NCBI RefSeq assembly: GCF_029229925.1
Contig: NZ_CP107254.1
Location: forward strand, 930,001 to 994,000
DNA length: 64,000 nt
Direction: 5' to 3'
Source: Halorhabdus sp. BNX81
GTDB taxonomy: Archaea > Halobacteriota > Halobacteria > Halobacteriales > Haloarculaceae
The first letter of the stretch is position 1. Each line of letters starts with the position of its first letter. A model generated the notes under the pieces. The model ran no database searches. It saw only the letters and a program-made list of their open reading frames with translations, and was not told the origin of the DNA. This document shows positions 27,688 through 36,540 of this stretch, piece by piece. Made by a program: the position numbers and the translations under genes.

Positions 27688-28540
27688 CCAGACGCGAAAA
27701 CGCTTCGAACACGGGGAAAGCGAGTACCAGCCGATCGAGGGCCAGATCGTCTGGATCGACGACCATACTGACGACGACAAGCTGTTCGTGATCGACCTGC
27801 CCGACGGCGTTGCCCTGGATCACGAGCCCGGCCAGTTCGTCCAGCTGTTCGTCCCCGGCGTCGGCGAGGCACCGTTCTCGATCGCCTCGTCACCGACTAA
27901 TGAGGGCCCCTTCGAGTTATGCATCCGCGCGGTTGGCAACGTGACCAACGCGATCCACGACATGGAAGCGGGGGACGTTGTCGGCATCCGCGGTCCCTAC
28001 GGCCAGGGCTTCGACGTCGACGCCATCGCCGGCGAGGACCTCCTCTTTATCGCCGGCGGGATCGGCCTCGCACCGCTGCGCTCGGTGATCAACTACGCCC
28101 TGGATCGCCCCGGGGAGTTCGGCGAGTTGACGACGCTGTACGGCTGTACCGAACCCGCCGAACAGCTGTTTCCGGAGGAACTCGACTCGTGGGCTGGCTC
28201 GGACGTGATGGACTATCGCGAGACCGTCGACGAGGTGCCCGAAGATCAGGCGTGGGACGGCAACATCGGTGTCATTACCTCGCTGATCCCGCCCCTGGAG
28301 TTCGATCCCGAATCCACGGTTGCGCTAGTCTGTGGCCCGCCTGTGATGTACCGTTTTGTCATCAAGGCCCTGCGGGAGAAGGGGCTCGCCGACGACCGCA
28401 TCTACCTCTCCTTAGAGCGCAACATGCACTGTGGCCGCGGGCTCTGTGGGCATTGCCAACTCAACGAACTGTACGTCTGTCTCGACGGGCCCGTGTTTCA
28501 TTATCCGACCGTCCGCGACAAGGAGGAGGCCGAAGTATGA
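27680..28540 (+). CDS. hydG: [NiFe] hydrogenase gamma subunit, FAD/NAD(P)-binding (HydG/HyhG-like)
   Basis: 286 residues of the ferredoxin-NADP reductase fold. An FAD-binding barrel (GQFVQLF, APFSIAS) is followed by an NAD(P)-binding domain (FIAGGIGLAPLRS, ALVCGPPVM). Near the C-terminus a [2Fe-2S] site is formed by C251, C256, C259 and C267. It exchanges electrons with NAD(P)H. Overlaps both neighbours (8 bp upstream, 4 bp downstream). Confidence 0.93.
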   Translation: MRSQTRKRFEHGESEYQPIEGQIVWIDDHTDDDKLFVIDLPDGVALDHEPGQFVQLFVPGVGEAPFSIASSPTNEGPFELCIRAVGNVTNAIHDMEAGDVVGIRGPYGQGFDVDAIAGEDLLFIAGGIGLAPLRSVINYALDRPGEFGELTTLYGCTEPAEQLFPEELDSWAGSDVMDYRETVDEVPEDQAWDGNIGVITSLIPPLEFDPESTVALVCGPPVMYRFVIKALREKGLADDRIYLSLERNMHCGRGLCGHCQLNELYVCLDGPVFHYPTVRDKEEAEV

Positions 28541-29337
28541 CGGGAGAGGCGAAACCGCGTGTCGCCTTCTTCGATTTCACGGGCTGTGAGGGCGATCAGC
28601 TGCAGGTCATCAACCTCGAGGACCGACTGCTGGATCTCGTCGAGGTCGTCGAGGTCGTCAGCTTCCGCGAGGCGATGACCGAACACGGAGACGACTACGA
28701 GATCGCCTTCGTCGAGGGCGGCGTCGCGACGGCCCACGACGAGCGCCGGCTGACCGATGTCCGTGACAACGCCGATGTCGTCGTCGCGCTAGGCTCGTGT
28801 GCCGCCTTTGGGGGCATCAACGCCCTCCGCAACCACCAGGACTTCGAGACGGTCAAAGAGCGGGTGTACGGCGATGACGCCGATTCGATCTCGTCCTATC
28901 CCGTGGCTCGCCCGATCGACGACGTCATCGACGTCGACTACGAGATCCCGGGCTGTCCGATCGATCGCGAGGAGTTCGTCGGGGCGGTCACGGCCCTGGT
29001 CAACGGTGCCGAACCGTCGATCCCAAACTACCCCGTCTGCCTGGAGTGCAAGTTCGAGGAGAACACCTGCGCCTTCGAGCGCGGCGAGACCTGCCTTGGG
29101 CCGATCACTCGCGGCGGCTGTTCGGCGACCTGCGTCTCGGCGGGCACCCACTGCTGGGGCTGTCGGGGCATGGTCGACCATCCGAACGAGGACGCCTACA
29201 CGGACGTTCTCGAAGCCAACGGGCTGACGACCGAGGAAGTGATCGAGGAGTATCAACTCTACTGGGGCTGGCAACGTGATCAGGTGGCAGTCGCTGACGG
29301 CGACTCCCAGCCCGTCGCCGACGGGGGTGAGCGATGA
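28537..29337 (+). CDS. hydD: [NiFe] hydrogenase delta (small) subunit with CxxD proximal site (HydD/HyhS-like)
   Basis: 266 residues, cytoplasmic (no signal peptide). The proximal-cluster region reads TGCEGDQLQ: C17 is present but the usual second Cys of C-x2-C is Asp20 (codon gat at 28594). The other two expected proximal ligands are present in ALGSCAAFGG and PGCPID. The C-terminal half has the many cysteines for the two further clusters (VCLECKFEENTC, TCLGPITRGGC, HCWGCRG). Operon neighbours and overlap are as for the other subunits. Asp can ligate a [4Fe-4S] cluster, so this may be functional rather than a defect. Confidence 0.92.
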   Translation: MTGEAKPRVAFFDFTGCEGDQLQVINLEDRLLDLVEVVEVVSFREAMTEHGDDYEIAFVEGGVATAHDERRLTDVRDNADVVVALGSCAAFGGINALRNHQDFETVKERVYGDDADSISSYPVARPIDDVIDVDYEIPGCPIDREEFVGAVTALVNGAEPSIPNYPVCLECKFEENTCAFERGETCLGPITRGGCSATCVSAGTHCWGCRGMVDHPNEDAYTDVLEANGLTTEEVIEEYQLYWGWQRDQVAVADGDSQPVADGGER

Positions 29338-30653
29338 GTCACACGATCGACGTCGAGGGCGACCTCGTCACCCGCGTCGAGGGCCACGGCTCGATCGTGG
29401 TCAACGCCGAGGACGGCGAACTCGAAACCTGCGAGTGGCAGGTCGTCGAATCTCCGCGGTATTTCGAATCGATGCTGGTCGGTCGCTCCTTCGAGGAATC
29501 CCATCATATCACCTCGCGGATCTGTGCCATCTGCTCGGTCAGTCACACGATCGCCTCGCTGCAGGCAACTGAGGCGGCCCTCGGGATCTCCGTCTCCGAG
29601 CAGGACCGCCGGCTGCGAAAGCTTGCGCTCTACGGCGAGACGCTTCAGAGCCACGTCCTGCACCTGGGCTATCTCGCGTTGCCGGATCTGGTCGGCGAGA
29701 AATCCGTCCTGCCGCTTGCGGACACACACGAGGACGAACTGGAGACTGTGATCGATCTCCACCGGCTGGGCAACGAGTTGACCGAAGTCGTCACCGGCCG
29801 ATCGGTCCACGCTCAGCGCCTGCTCCCTGGCGGTTTCTCCCAGCTTCCCGACGAGAGCGAACTCCAAGCGCTGCTCGATCGGCTCCTCAACAGCTGGGAT
29901 GCCGTCGCGGAACTCGCCGACCTGCTGGCCGTTCTGGCCGATGAACTCCCCGCTTTCGAGCGTGAGACCGAGTATATCTCGCTCACCCATCCCGAGGAGT
30001 ACGCTTTCGCCGAGGGCACGATCTACTCATCGGATGTCGGGGAGATCCCCGTCTCCGACTATCGGGACGTCGCCAACGAGTACGTCGTCGAGCACTCGAC
30101 GGCCAAATTCGCGCGGCACGAGCGCGATTCGTATATGGTCGGCGCGCTGGCCCGCTTCAACAACAACGCCGACCAGCTTGCCCCGCGGGCCCAGGAGGTC
30201 GCCGATCGCTTCGGTCTGGACGCGCCCGCCCACAATCCGTATCTGAACAACGTCGCCCAACTTGTCGAGGTCGCCCACCTCCTCGGGGAGTCCGTCCGGC
30301 TGATCGAGGCGTTGCTGGACGATGGCCTCACCCCGCAGTCGAACTACCACGTCCCCGAGATCGACCCGACCGCGGGCCAGGGGATCGGGGCCATCGAGGT
30401 GCCCCGCGGCGTGCTCTTCCACGAGTACGCCTACGACGACACCGGCGAGGTGACCGAGGCCAACTGCGTCATCCCCACCAACCAGAACCACGGCAACATC
30501 CAACGGGACATGGAGACGCTGGTGCCGACGATCGTCGACCACCCCGAGGACGAAATCAAGCACACCCTGGAGATGCTCGTCCGGGCCTACGACCCCTGTA
30601 TCTCCTGTTCGACGCACTATCTCGACGTCGAGTTCGTCGGTCCCAACGGATGA
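29334..30653 (+). CDS. hydA: [NiFe] hydrogenase alpha (large, catalytic) subunit (HydA/HyhL-like)
   Basis: 439 residues. The active-site motifs are L1 RICAICSVSH (C64, C67) and L2 DPCISCSTH (C422, C425, H428), which together supply the four Ni-Fe cysteines. Eleven residues follow H428; these are expected to be removed by the maturation protease encoded just downstream. Together with HydB, HydG and HydD it forms a soluble NAD(P)-linked hydrogenase, able to evolve H2 to dispose of reductant or take it up. The hyp genes for Fe(CN)2CO assembly are not in the window. Confidence 0.93.
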   Translation: MSHTIDVEGDLVTRVEGHGSIVVNAEDGELETCEWQVVESPRYFESMLVGRSFEESHHITSRICAICSVSHTIASLQATEAALGISVSEQDRRLRKLALYGETLQSHVLHLGYLALPDLVGEKSVLPLADTHEDELETVIDLHRLGNELTEVVTGRSVHAQRLLPGGFSQLPDESELQALLDRLLNSWDAVAELADLLAVLADELPAFERETEYISLTHPEEYAFAEGTIYSSDVGEIPVSDYRDVANEYVVEHSTAKFARHERDSYMVGALARFNNNADQLAPRAQEVADRFGLDAPAHNPYLNNVAQLVEVAHLLGESVRLIEALLDDGLTPQSNYHVPEIDPTAGQGIGAIEVPRGVLFHEYAYDDTGEVTEANCVIPTNQNHGNIQRDMETLVPTIVDHPEDEIKHTLEMLVRAYDPCISCSTHYLDVEFVGPNG

Positions 30654-30687
30654 CAGGTATCGCGAACCCGGCTCGTGGAAATCACGC

Positions 30688-31140
30688 ATGACCGCCGATC
30701 GCGCCATCGTCGCACTCGGCAATCCCTATCGTCGGGACGACGGAATCGGGCCCGCGCTGGTTGATCGGCTCCGCGAAGAGGGACTGTCGTCGGTGGACTG
30801 TCTCGACCTCGGCGACGCGGGGTTTGAGTTAGTGCACGTCGTCGCCGATTACGACGCCGTCGTGATCGTCGACGCGGTAGATTTCGGCGGTGATCCGGGT
30901 GAGATTGTGGTGTTCGATCCGGCTGACCCTGAAACCGCAACCGGCCGAAGGGGCACCCACGGCACTGACCCGTTCGAACTCCTGGAGGTGGCATCGCGGG
31001 TGGCGGATACGAACCCGTCGATCCGCGTCGTCGGTATCCAGCCCGCAGAGACCGGCTACGGGGACGGGCTGAGTCAACCGGTTTCTGATTCCCTTCCGGC
31101 TGGGTGCCGGACACTGCGTGCGACGGTTCGATCGCTGTAG
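30688..31140 (+). CDS. [NiFe] hydrogenase maturation protease
   Basis: 150 residues of the HycI/HyaD/FrcD peptidase M52 family. It shows GNPYRRDDGIGPAL at the N-terminus, DLGDAGFELVHV, VIVDAVDFG and VVGIQPAETGYG. Acidic residues in the first and third blocks bind the Ni of the precursor. It is expected to trim the C-terminus of HydA. It starts 34 bp after hydA and closes the operon. Confidence 0.9.
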   Translation: MTADRAIVALGNPYRRDDGIGPALVDRLREEGLSSVDCLDLGDAGFELVHVVADYDAVVIVDAVDFGGDPGEIVVFDPADPETATGRRGTHGTDPFELLEVASRVADTNPSIRVVGIQPAETGYGDGLSQPVSDSLPAGCRTLRATVRSL

Positions 31141-31228
31141 GCCGATGGGACTGTCCCGATCGACGTGCCACGTCATGTGTATTCAAACCAAGATTGATAA
31201 TCCCTGCCGACGAAGTACAGATGGTACG

Positions 31229-32371
31229 ATGGATATTGCTGATATAGCCACCCGCGACTACATCGAAGTCGATGCGGACGAACGCCTGGGCAAAGTCCGC
31301 TCGATCTTTGAGCGCGAAAATCCCAAAGGAATCATTGTCACTGAGGCGGGTGAGTACGCCGGCGTCATCACGCAAAAGGAACTGGTACAGTCTCACGTCG
31401 AGGATCAGGCAAAGGCCCGCGCGCTGATGCAACACGCGCCGAAGATCGAGCGGACGGGCGACGTCCGTGAGACGGCCCGGGTCCTGGTCGAGAGTGGGAA
31501 CAAAGTCGCGCCGGTGTTCGAGGCCAACAAGCTCTGGGGAGTCATCACCGACGACGACATTCTTTCGGCGGTCATCGACAACTTGGACGCCCTCACTGTC
31601 GAGCAGATCTTCACCGGTGACGTCGTCACTGCCACTGAGGACACAGAGGTCGGCCAGGTGATCAACAAGCTTCGCGAGCACGGGATCTCCCGGGTTCCCG
31701 TCCTGAACGACGACGGGAAGCTGACGGGGATGGTGACCCGTCACGATATCGTCGATGTCGTCGTCCGGGACATGGACAAGGCGACGACCGGCGAGCGCGC
31801 CGGCGATGTCGACCGGGTCCTCGATCTGCCTGTCTACGACGTGATGAGTAGCCCCGTCGCGACGACGACGATCGACGAGTCGGTCGAGGACGCCGTTCGA
31901 CGAATGCTCGAGAACGACTACGCCGGACTCGTCGTCACGCCGGAACGCGACGACTCGCTGGTCGCCGGTATCATCACGAAGACGGACGTCCTCCGGGCGC
32001 TGTCGTTCACCGAGGAGGAACACATGGACGTCCAGATTACCAACATCAAGCTCCTTGATACGATCTCCCGCCAGGACGTTCGCGTCGGGATCGAGGACGT
32101 CGCCGACAAGTACCAGGCCATGCAGGTGCAACACGCCCACGTTCGGTTTCAGGAACACAAGGAGAAACTCCGTGGGACGCCCCTGATCAACTGCCAGATC
32201 CGCCTCCGAACCAACAAGGGCCAGGTCGCGGGCACCGGCGAGGGCTACGGGGCGAAAACCGCGTTCAACGTCGCGCTCGACAAACTCCAGCGCAACGTCC
32301 TCGAACGCAAGGGCGTCCGTAGCGACGAGGAGTACCGCGGGCAGTTGCTGCGGAAACTCGGCGAGCTGTAA
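31229..32371 (+). CDS. CBS-domain protein with C-terminal HPF/S30AE-like ribosome-association domain
   Basis: 380 residues. Residues 1-265 contain four CBS motifs in two Bateman pairs (for example VFEANKLWGVITDDDIL, VPVLNDDGKLTGMVTRHDI). Residues about 266-380 look like the ribosome hibernation factor fold, with ISRQDVRVGIEDVADKYQAM, HAHVRFQEHKE, a beta strand of basic residues and FNVALDKLQRNVLERK. CBS domains usually sense adenosine nucleotides, so ribosome hibernation linked to energy state is a fair inference. The ATG at 31229 lies about 30 bp after a TATA-like gattgataa, consistent with a leaderless mRNA. Its last codons are duplicated downstream. Confidence 0.85.
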   Translation: MDIADIATRDYIEVDADERLGKVRSIFERENPKGIIVTEAGEYAGVITQKELVQSHVEDQAKARALMQHAPKIERTGDVRETARVLVESGNKVAPVFEANKLWGVITDDDILSAVIDNLDALTVEQIFTGDVVTATEDTEVGQVINKLREHGISRVPVLNDDGKLTGMVTRHDIVDVVVRDMDKATTGERAGDVDRVLDLPVYDVMSSPVATTTIDESVEDAVRRMLENDYAGLVVTPERDDSLVAGIITKTDVLRALSFTEEEHMDVQITNIKLLDTISRQDVRVGIEDVADKYQAMQVQHAHVRFQEHKEKLRGTPLINCQIRLRTNKGQVAGTGEGYGAKTAFNVALDKLQRNVLERKGVRSDEEYRGQLLRKLGEL

Positions 32372-32567
32372 GGCTCTCATCTCGGACTCGACCGAACGGA
32401 GGGCTCGACCCTTTTTCATCCATGTTTTTGCGCAAGTGGTGAGCGCCGTGCGCTCACCCGCAGCGGAAAAAGATGGAGGAGTACCGCGGGCAGTTGCTGC
32501 GGAAACTCGGCGAGCTGTAAGGCTCTCATCTCGGACTCGACCGAACGGAGGGCTCGACCCTTTTTCA
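32327..32567 (+). repeat. 92-bp direct repeat: 3' end of the CBS-HPF gene plus its T-rich tail
   Basis: Copy 1 (32327-32418) and copy 2 (32476-32567) are identical over 92 bp, offset 149 bp. Copy 1 covers the last codons of the CBS-HPF gene (EEYRGQLLRKLGEL and stop) and the following ctttttc. Copy 2 repeats all of it, leaving a gene fragment of 14 codons and a second T-run. Between the copies is a 9-bp inverted repeat at 32438-32458 (ggtgagcgc cgt gcgctcacc). Confidence 0.95.
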
Positions 32568-32671
32568 CCACCGGGAGAGCAAGCTCTCCCGAGCCCACAC
32601 TCGCTTGCTCGCGTGGACCATGTTTTTGCGTTCGTGGTGTCCCCCCGCGTTGCGTTCGATCGGCTGTTCGG
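32372..32671. other. Intergenic stretch with T-runs and hairpins, no gene
   Basis: Holds two T-rich tails (32411-32416, 32560-32565), the hairpin at 32438-32458 and another at 32573-32590 (gggagagc aa gctctccc). The phrase ccatgtttttgcg occurs twice (about 32419 and 32628). Archaeal terminators are usually T-runs, so the region probably ends the CBS-HPF transcript twice over. Confidence 0.6.
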
Positions 32672-32869
32672 TCACAGGACGTTCGTTATCAGCTCGACGA
32701 TGTCGACCTGTAGGTTCAACCACTCGACACCCTTGTATCCAAGCAGGATCCCGGCGATGCCGAGGACACCTGCGAGATTGGGCGGCGCGGGTATCGGTAC
32801 TTGAATGATACCGAACAGCGCACCGACGAAGATGCCTGCCAGCAGCGCCAGAGCGATCTGAACGACCAT
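32672..32869 (-). CDS. XapX-domain small membrane protein
   Basis: 65 residues. Two hydrophobic helices enclose the XapX family signature: GIFVGALFGIIQVPIPAPP followed by LAGVLGIAGILLGYKGVEW. The family is named after a gene in a xanthosine-uptake locus but its function is unknown. The start MVVQIALALL at 32869 gives the normal family length; the open frame extends upstream without resemblance. Confidence 0.82.
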   Translation of the reverse strand: MVVQIALALLAGIFVGALFGIIQVPIPAPPNLAGVLGIAGILLGYKGVEWLNLQVDIVELITNVL

Positions 32870-32954
32870 TACACCGGCGATTGACGAGGGCCGATATTGT
32901 GTCTTCCGCTCGGCATGGCCTGCGCTCGCGATTTCTCCCCTGGATCGAGGGATG

Positions 32955-33668
32955 TTACCCCGAATTCGTCGCGTCGATCCGCTTTCGCTGTACATCTTTC
33001 ACGACCGCGAGGAAATTATCGAACAGCGTCTTTGCGTGCTGTGCTGCGGCGTAATTTTCCTCGTGAATACCCGCCAGAACGCTCTCTATTCGCTCTTTCG
33101 GGATCTCGTCTGCTTTCCCCCGCGTGATCAGTTCGGCGGTCTCCATGTCATATTCCGGATGGAACTGCACAGCGAAGACGCGCCCTTTTCGGAAGCTTTG
33201 GATGCCGTACTCGTTCTCGGCGAACACCGTCGCTCCGGGCGGCTCGTCGGTGACGTGATCGGAGTGACTCATGAACACCGTCATCGTCTCATCGATCCCA
33301 TCGAGCAGGCGATTTTCCCCGTCGTGGGTGACTGTTCGGTACCCGAGTTCGTACTCACCCATGCTCTTGACGTTGCCGCCCATGACGTCCGCCAGGAGCT
33401 GGTGGCCGAAACAGACGCCCAGCGCGGGCAGGCCCGCCCGGATCGCATCGCCGACCCAGATTTTCAATTCGCCGATCCATTCCCGGTCCCAGTATACCGA
33501 CGCGCTCGACCCCGTGATCACGAACCCGTCGTACTGGAATCCGTCGGGTAACTCCCCGGATGGACAGTGAAATACATCGAGATCGGCGTCCAGCTCCCGC
33601 TCGAAATTTCGGCGCGTGTCCGCTGCTTCCTGAGCCGCGTTCAACAGAGCGAGACGTGGACGATCCAT
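32955..33668 (-). CDS. Class I glutamine amidotransferase-like protein
   Basis: 237 residues of the GATase1 (GMP synthase-like) fold. The catalytic triad is seen as C86 in GVCFGHQ and His/Glu in QFHPEYD. Stand-alone members supply ammonia to unidentified partners or act as peptidase-like hydrolases on gamma-glutamyl compounds. It runs in the same direction as gshA, whose end is 71 bp upstream; a role with gamma-glutamyl compounds is possible but only contextual. Confidence 0.87.
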   Translation of the reverse strand: MDRPRLALLNAAQEAADTRRNFERELDADLDVFHCPSGELPDGFQYDGFVITGSSASVYWDREWIGELKIWVGDAIRAGLPALGVCFGHQLLADVMGGNVKSMGEYELGYRTVTHDGENRLLDGIDETMTVFMSHSDHVTDEPPGATVFAENEYGIQSFRKGRVFAVQFHPEYDMETAELITRGKADEIPKERIESVLAGIHEENYAAAQHAKTLFDNFLAVVKDVQRKRIDATNSG

Positions 33669-33739
33669 TTATGCTCATCTTCGCTTCCCCAGGGAAATAC
33701 GGTTTCGTCTCGTCATCTTTTGCCAGTGCTGGTCGACGG

Positions 33740-34903
33740 TCAGTCGGCAGCGACCGAACTGACACGACGGACGTCAGCTTCCAGGCGATCGGCGCACGTC
33801 AGCCGGAGCTCTCTGGCTCGTGATTCGGTAATCTCCTGTTCCGGGTCTATTTCGTGGGTCAATGGCTCGTAGGCCGCGACGCCAAATCCCATCCGGTCGA
33901 GGTAGTCCCGAACGGCGTTCGAGTCGAGGCCCTCGTTGATCGCGGCGTCGACGTACTCGGAAACAGCATCGAATTCCGGCAGGACGATTTCCCCCGACGT
34001 GATCCGCCCTCGCTCGCCCTCGATCCGGACAGGTACCTTCGGCACCCGGCTGACGATAGTGGCGAGCTCGTCAGCCAGCCGAAGGATCTGGCTCGGAAGC
34101 GCGGCATCGGGAGATCGCCACTCGACGGTCGAAAACCGCTCGCGGAGCTGGACCGGCGTCCAGACGGCACTCTCCGGCCCGAAATACGACTCCACCCGCT
34201 CGCGATCGAACCCGGTGATGATCGACTGGGTGACGAACTCGCCGTAGCGGTGTTCGAGCCGCTTGGCCCATGATTCCAGATCGTCTGCATACGACCACAG
34301 TCGACCCTGATGTGGCAGCGTTTCGTAGGCCATCCGCCGGTAGAGTTGCGAGCGCGCACCGGTCGTCAGGCGCTCCCGACCGAAATACGGCGAGGAATTG
34401 ACCAGCGCCAGGGCCGGGTCGAGCGCGATCAGCGTGTTCAACTGATCGATGACGTGGCCCGGCTGTTGTTCGACGTGGATGTGGGTCCCCGCACAGTGAC
34501 GGACGTACTCGAAGTTCGACCCGACGACCCGATCCTGGATTCTTGTCCGCTCGCCGGGACGGTCCGGGATCTCACCGTCGTGGATTGGCGTTCCGAGCGG
34601 GACGAGGTGCTTGTCCAACTCTTGGGCCTGCTGGAGTACCATCTGTAGCCGCTCGTAGAACTCCGTTTGCAGTTCCGCCGTGGACTCACAGGGCGTGGTC
34701 TTGATCTCGAGCAGTGGCTCGATGAACTCCCGTTCGACGCCCTCGCCCGCGTCGGTGAGATCGCCCGGATCGGTCAACCGCCCCTCGTCGTCGATTACCC
34801 AGTACTCCACCTCGATGCTGCGACGGAGTGGGACCGAACTCCCGTCCGTTTCGAGTGTTGGATCCTGATTCGAAGCGACACTGGAATCGATGTGGTCAGA
34901 CAT
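33740..34903 (-). CDS. gshA: Glutamate-cysteine ligase, archaeal GshA (YbdK-type)
   Basis: 387 residues of the GCS2 carboxylate-amine ligase family. Typical blocks are the N-terminal IEVEYWVID, FEYVRHCAGTHIHVEQQPG, ALVNSSPYFG and VEWRSPDAALP. Haloarchaea keep gamma-glutamylcysteine as the main low-molecular thiol, so this is probably the key thiol biosynthetic enzyme. The ATG at 34903 (MSDHIDSS) is used; an in-frame ATG 9 codons upstream is possible. Confidence 0.88.
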   Translation of the reverse strand: MSDHIDSSVASNQDPTLETDGSSVPLRRSIEVEYWVIDDEGRLTDPGDLTDAGEGVEREFIEPLLEIKTTPCESTAELQTEFYERLQMVLQQAQELDKHLVPLGTPIHDGEIPDRPGERTRIQDRVVGSNFEYVRHCAGTHIHVEQQPGHVIDQLNTLIALDPALALVNSSPYFGRERLTTGARSQLYRRMAYETLPHQGRLWSYADDLESWAKRLEHRYGEFVTQSIITGFDRERVESYFGPESAVWTPVQLRERFSTVEWRSPDAALPSQILRLADELATIVSRVPKVPVRIEGERGRITSGEIVLPEFDAVSEYVDAAINEGLDSNAVRDYLDRMGFGVAAYEPLTHEIDPEQEITESRARELRLTCADRLEADVRRVSSVAAD

Positions 34904-35485
34904 TCTTGAAGGTGCGACTACGGCGGCCACGCATTCGCCGGTCGAGTTCCGGTGTCTCGCTTCGGCTCGATAGGCGTCCTGCGGGAACCACTCCGTCGGC
35001 TGTCGGATGCCCGCTTTTGAGCCGAGCCGGCCGATCTCTCGCCGAAACCGTCTGTCGAGTCGCGTTTATCGTGTCCATTGTTCACATACACTGGGTACCG
35101 AATACTATAGATATGTTAACGCTTTTGGGTATATCCGTCAATACTCCTTATACGATATTATCAAATGGCTCCGCCGCTCCACCCGACACAATTCTCAATC
35201 GAATGTGCCAATTTTCGGCGAGTGTATCCACCAGCGATTCGGGGAGGGGTCAATGGAATTCGGGACGTTCGCGCAGCGACCCGACGCGCGAGCGAAGCGA
35301 GACGGGACCGACAGGAGCGCCTTGGAGGCGAAATCATGATATTCACTGTACAACCGACGATCGTCATGATCCACAACGAGTGCCCCGCCCGTTGCAGTGA
35401 GGGTCACCTGGACGGCCAGCACACAATGACTTTGATTGGCTGATGCCACACGAGAATCTCCGCGACGAGGGCATGCGATTGTTCC
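34904..35485. other. 582-bp intergenic region, no convincing gene
   Basis: The part next to gshA is GC-rich and ends in an AT-rich block (about 35060-35165) with TATA-like strings such as actatagatatg, suited to the gshA promoter with a long leader or another transcript. From 35165 to 35450 GC content rises again and several short open frames exist on both strands, but none has a recognisable product or codon pattern. No palindrome pair or mobile-element signature was found. Confidence 0.5.
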
Positions 35486-35857
35486 TCACGCATCACGATG
35501 TCCGGCTGGACGGTATCGATAAAATATCGCCCCGGACACAACCCCGACCAATATAATCACTAAATTGTATTTGAAGGATACATAAACGTCTGGTTCCGTT
35601 AGTATCGATTTCGCTACCAGCAGGGCAGACACAACGATAGTAAAAGCCACAACACCGGATCGAAGCCTATCCCTGCTTTTCATCAATCTCATATATGGTT
35701 GAAATGAATACCATATAAATATAATTGCGAAGAGCGCACCGATGTATACTGGTCTGCCATTATACAAAACCAGTACCCAATTCATCAGAAACAGCGTTAC
35801 GGAGATGAATATAAGTGGCAGGACGATTTTTGAAATTAAATTAATTTCTTTTGCCAT
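35486..35857 (-). CDS. Four-helix membrane protein, AT-rich
   Basis: 123 residues with four predicted membrane helices (VLPLIFISVTLFLMNWVLVLY, VYIGALFAIIFIWYSF, VVAFTIVVSALLVAKSI, LVIILVGVVSGAIFY). Base composition is much more AT-rich than the surrounding chromosome. The start MAKEINLI at 35857 lies just inside the AT-rich part; the frame upstream of it resembles shadow sequence. Function unknown; recent acquisition is possible. Confidence 0.65.
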   Translation of the reverse strand: MAKEINLISKIVLPLIFISVTLFLMNWVLVLYNGRPVYIGALFAIIFIWYSFQPYMRLMKSRDRLRSGVVAFTIVVSALLVAKSILTEPDVYVSFKYNLVIILVGVVSGAIFYRYRPAGHRDA

Positions 35858-35977
35858 ATCTTGACCTGTCGTTCGGGATGAACAACAATAAAACCAGACT
35901 TCCGGTTTGCCGCTTACCGAAACACCGCCCTCGGGGACCGCCGAATAGTCTTCAGCCAGCCGTTCGTTTATCATCAC

Positions 35978-36397
35978 ATGAACCCTCCAAACCGAGAACT
36001 CTCGAGTGCGCTCGTTGTCGGTGCGGTGATCGGGGTCGGGATCCACTGGCTCGTCGGACAGATCCTTCTCGCGGTCGTGACGGCTGTCACCTGGGTGACA
36101 GCGTTCGGACTCACACTCCACATCCGGCGTGCGTACCCAGCTTTCTCGTCCGGCGAATCATGGGCCGACAAGCGATGGACTGGGCTCGCTGTCGCTGTCG
36201 TCACGCTCGCTGCGCTCATCGGAGCGGGACCGGCGCTTCCCGTTTCGGCGGACGTTCGGTTCGTACTCGGCCTCCTGGTTCTCGGTGCGTCCGTTACCGC
36301 GTATTCGGCAGGAACGCTCGCCGTGCTGGACCGCGTCGAACTTGACTCGAACACGACGGAGTCACCACGTGTTTCAGACGTAGCGGATGACGATTGA
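35978..36397 (+). CDS. Four-helix membrane protein
   Basis: 139 residues with about four hydrophobic helices (ALVVGAVIGVGIHWLVGQILL, VVTAVTWVTAFGLTL, GLAVAVVTLAALIGAGPAL, FVLGLLVLGASVTAYSAG) and a short acidic tail. High GC3 and haloarchaeal codon use distinguish it from the AT-rich membrane gene lying divergent to it. Function unknown. Confidence 0.65.
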   Translation: MNPPNRELSSALVVGAVIGVGIHWLVGQILLAVVTAVTWVTAFGLTLHIRRAYPAFSSGESWADKRWTGLAVAVVTLAALIGAGPALPVSADVRFVLGLLVLGASVTAYSAGTLAVLDRVELDSNTTESPRVSDVADDD

Positions 36398-36540
36398 AGG
36401 AGGGAAGCTGGGACGGTTCTTGGGCAAGCGCCGCTTCAGATGAACCGTCAGCGTATTTTGTTGATTCTTCGTCACGTTTCCCCGTATATTGCTAATTAGT
36501 AAATAAATTTACAGATGATGATTTGACCCAAAATGAAGAT

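Noticed and set aside
30617-32419. 600-codon minus-strand open frame
   Set aside because: Covers the protease and CBS-HPF genes in antisense; no motif, composition typical of shadow frames.
35165-35449. Short open frames on both strands in the gshA upstream region
   Set aside because: No family resemblance, no consistent codon pattern and no start context; left as non-coding.
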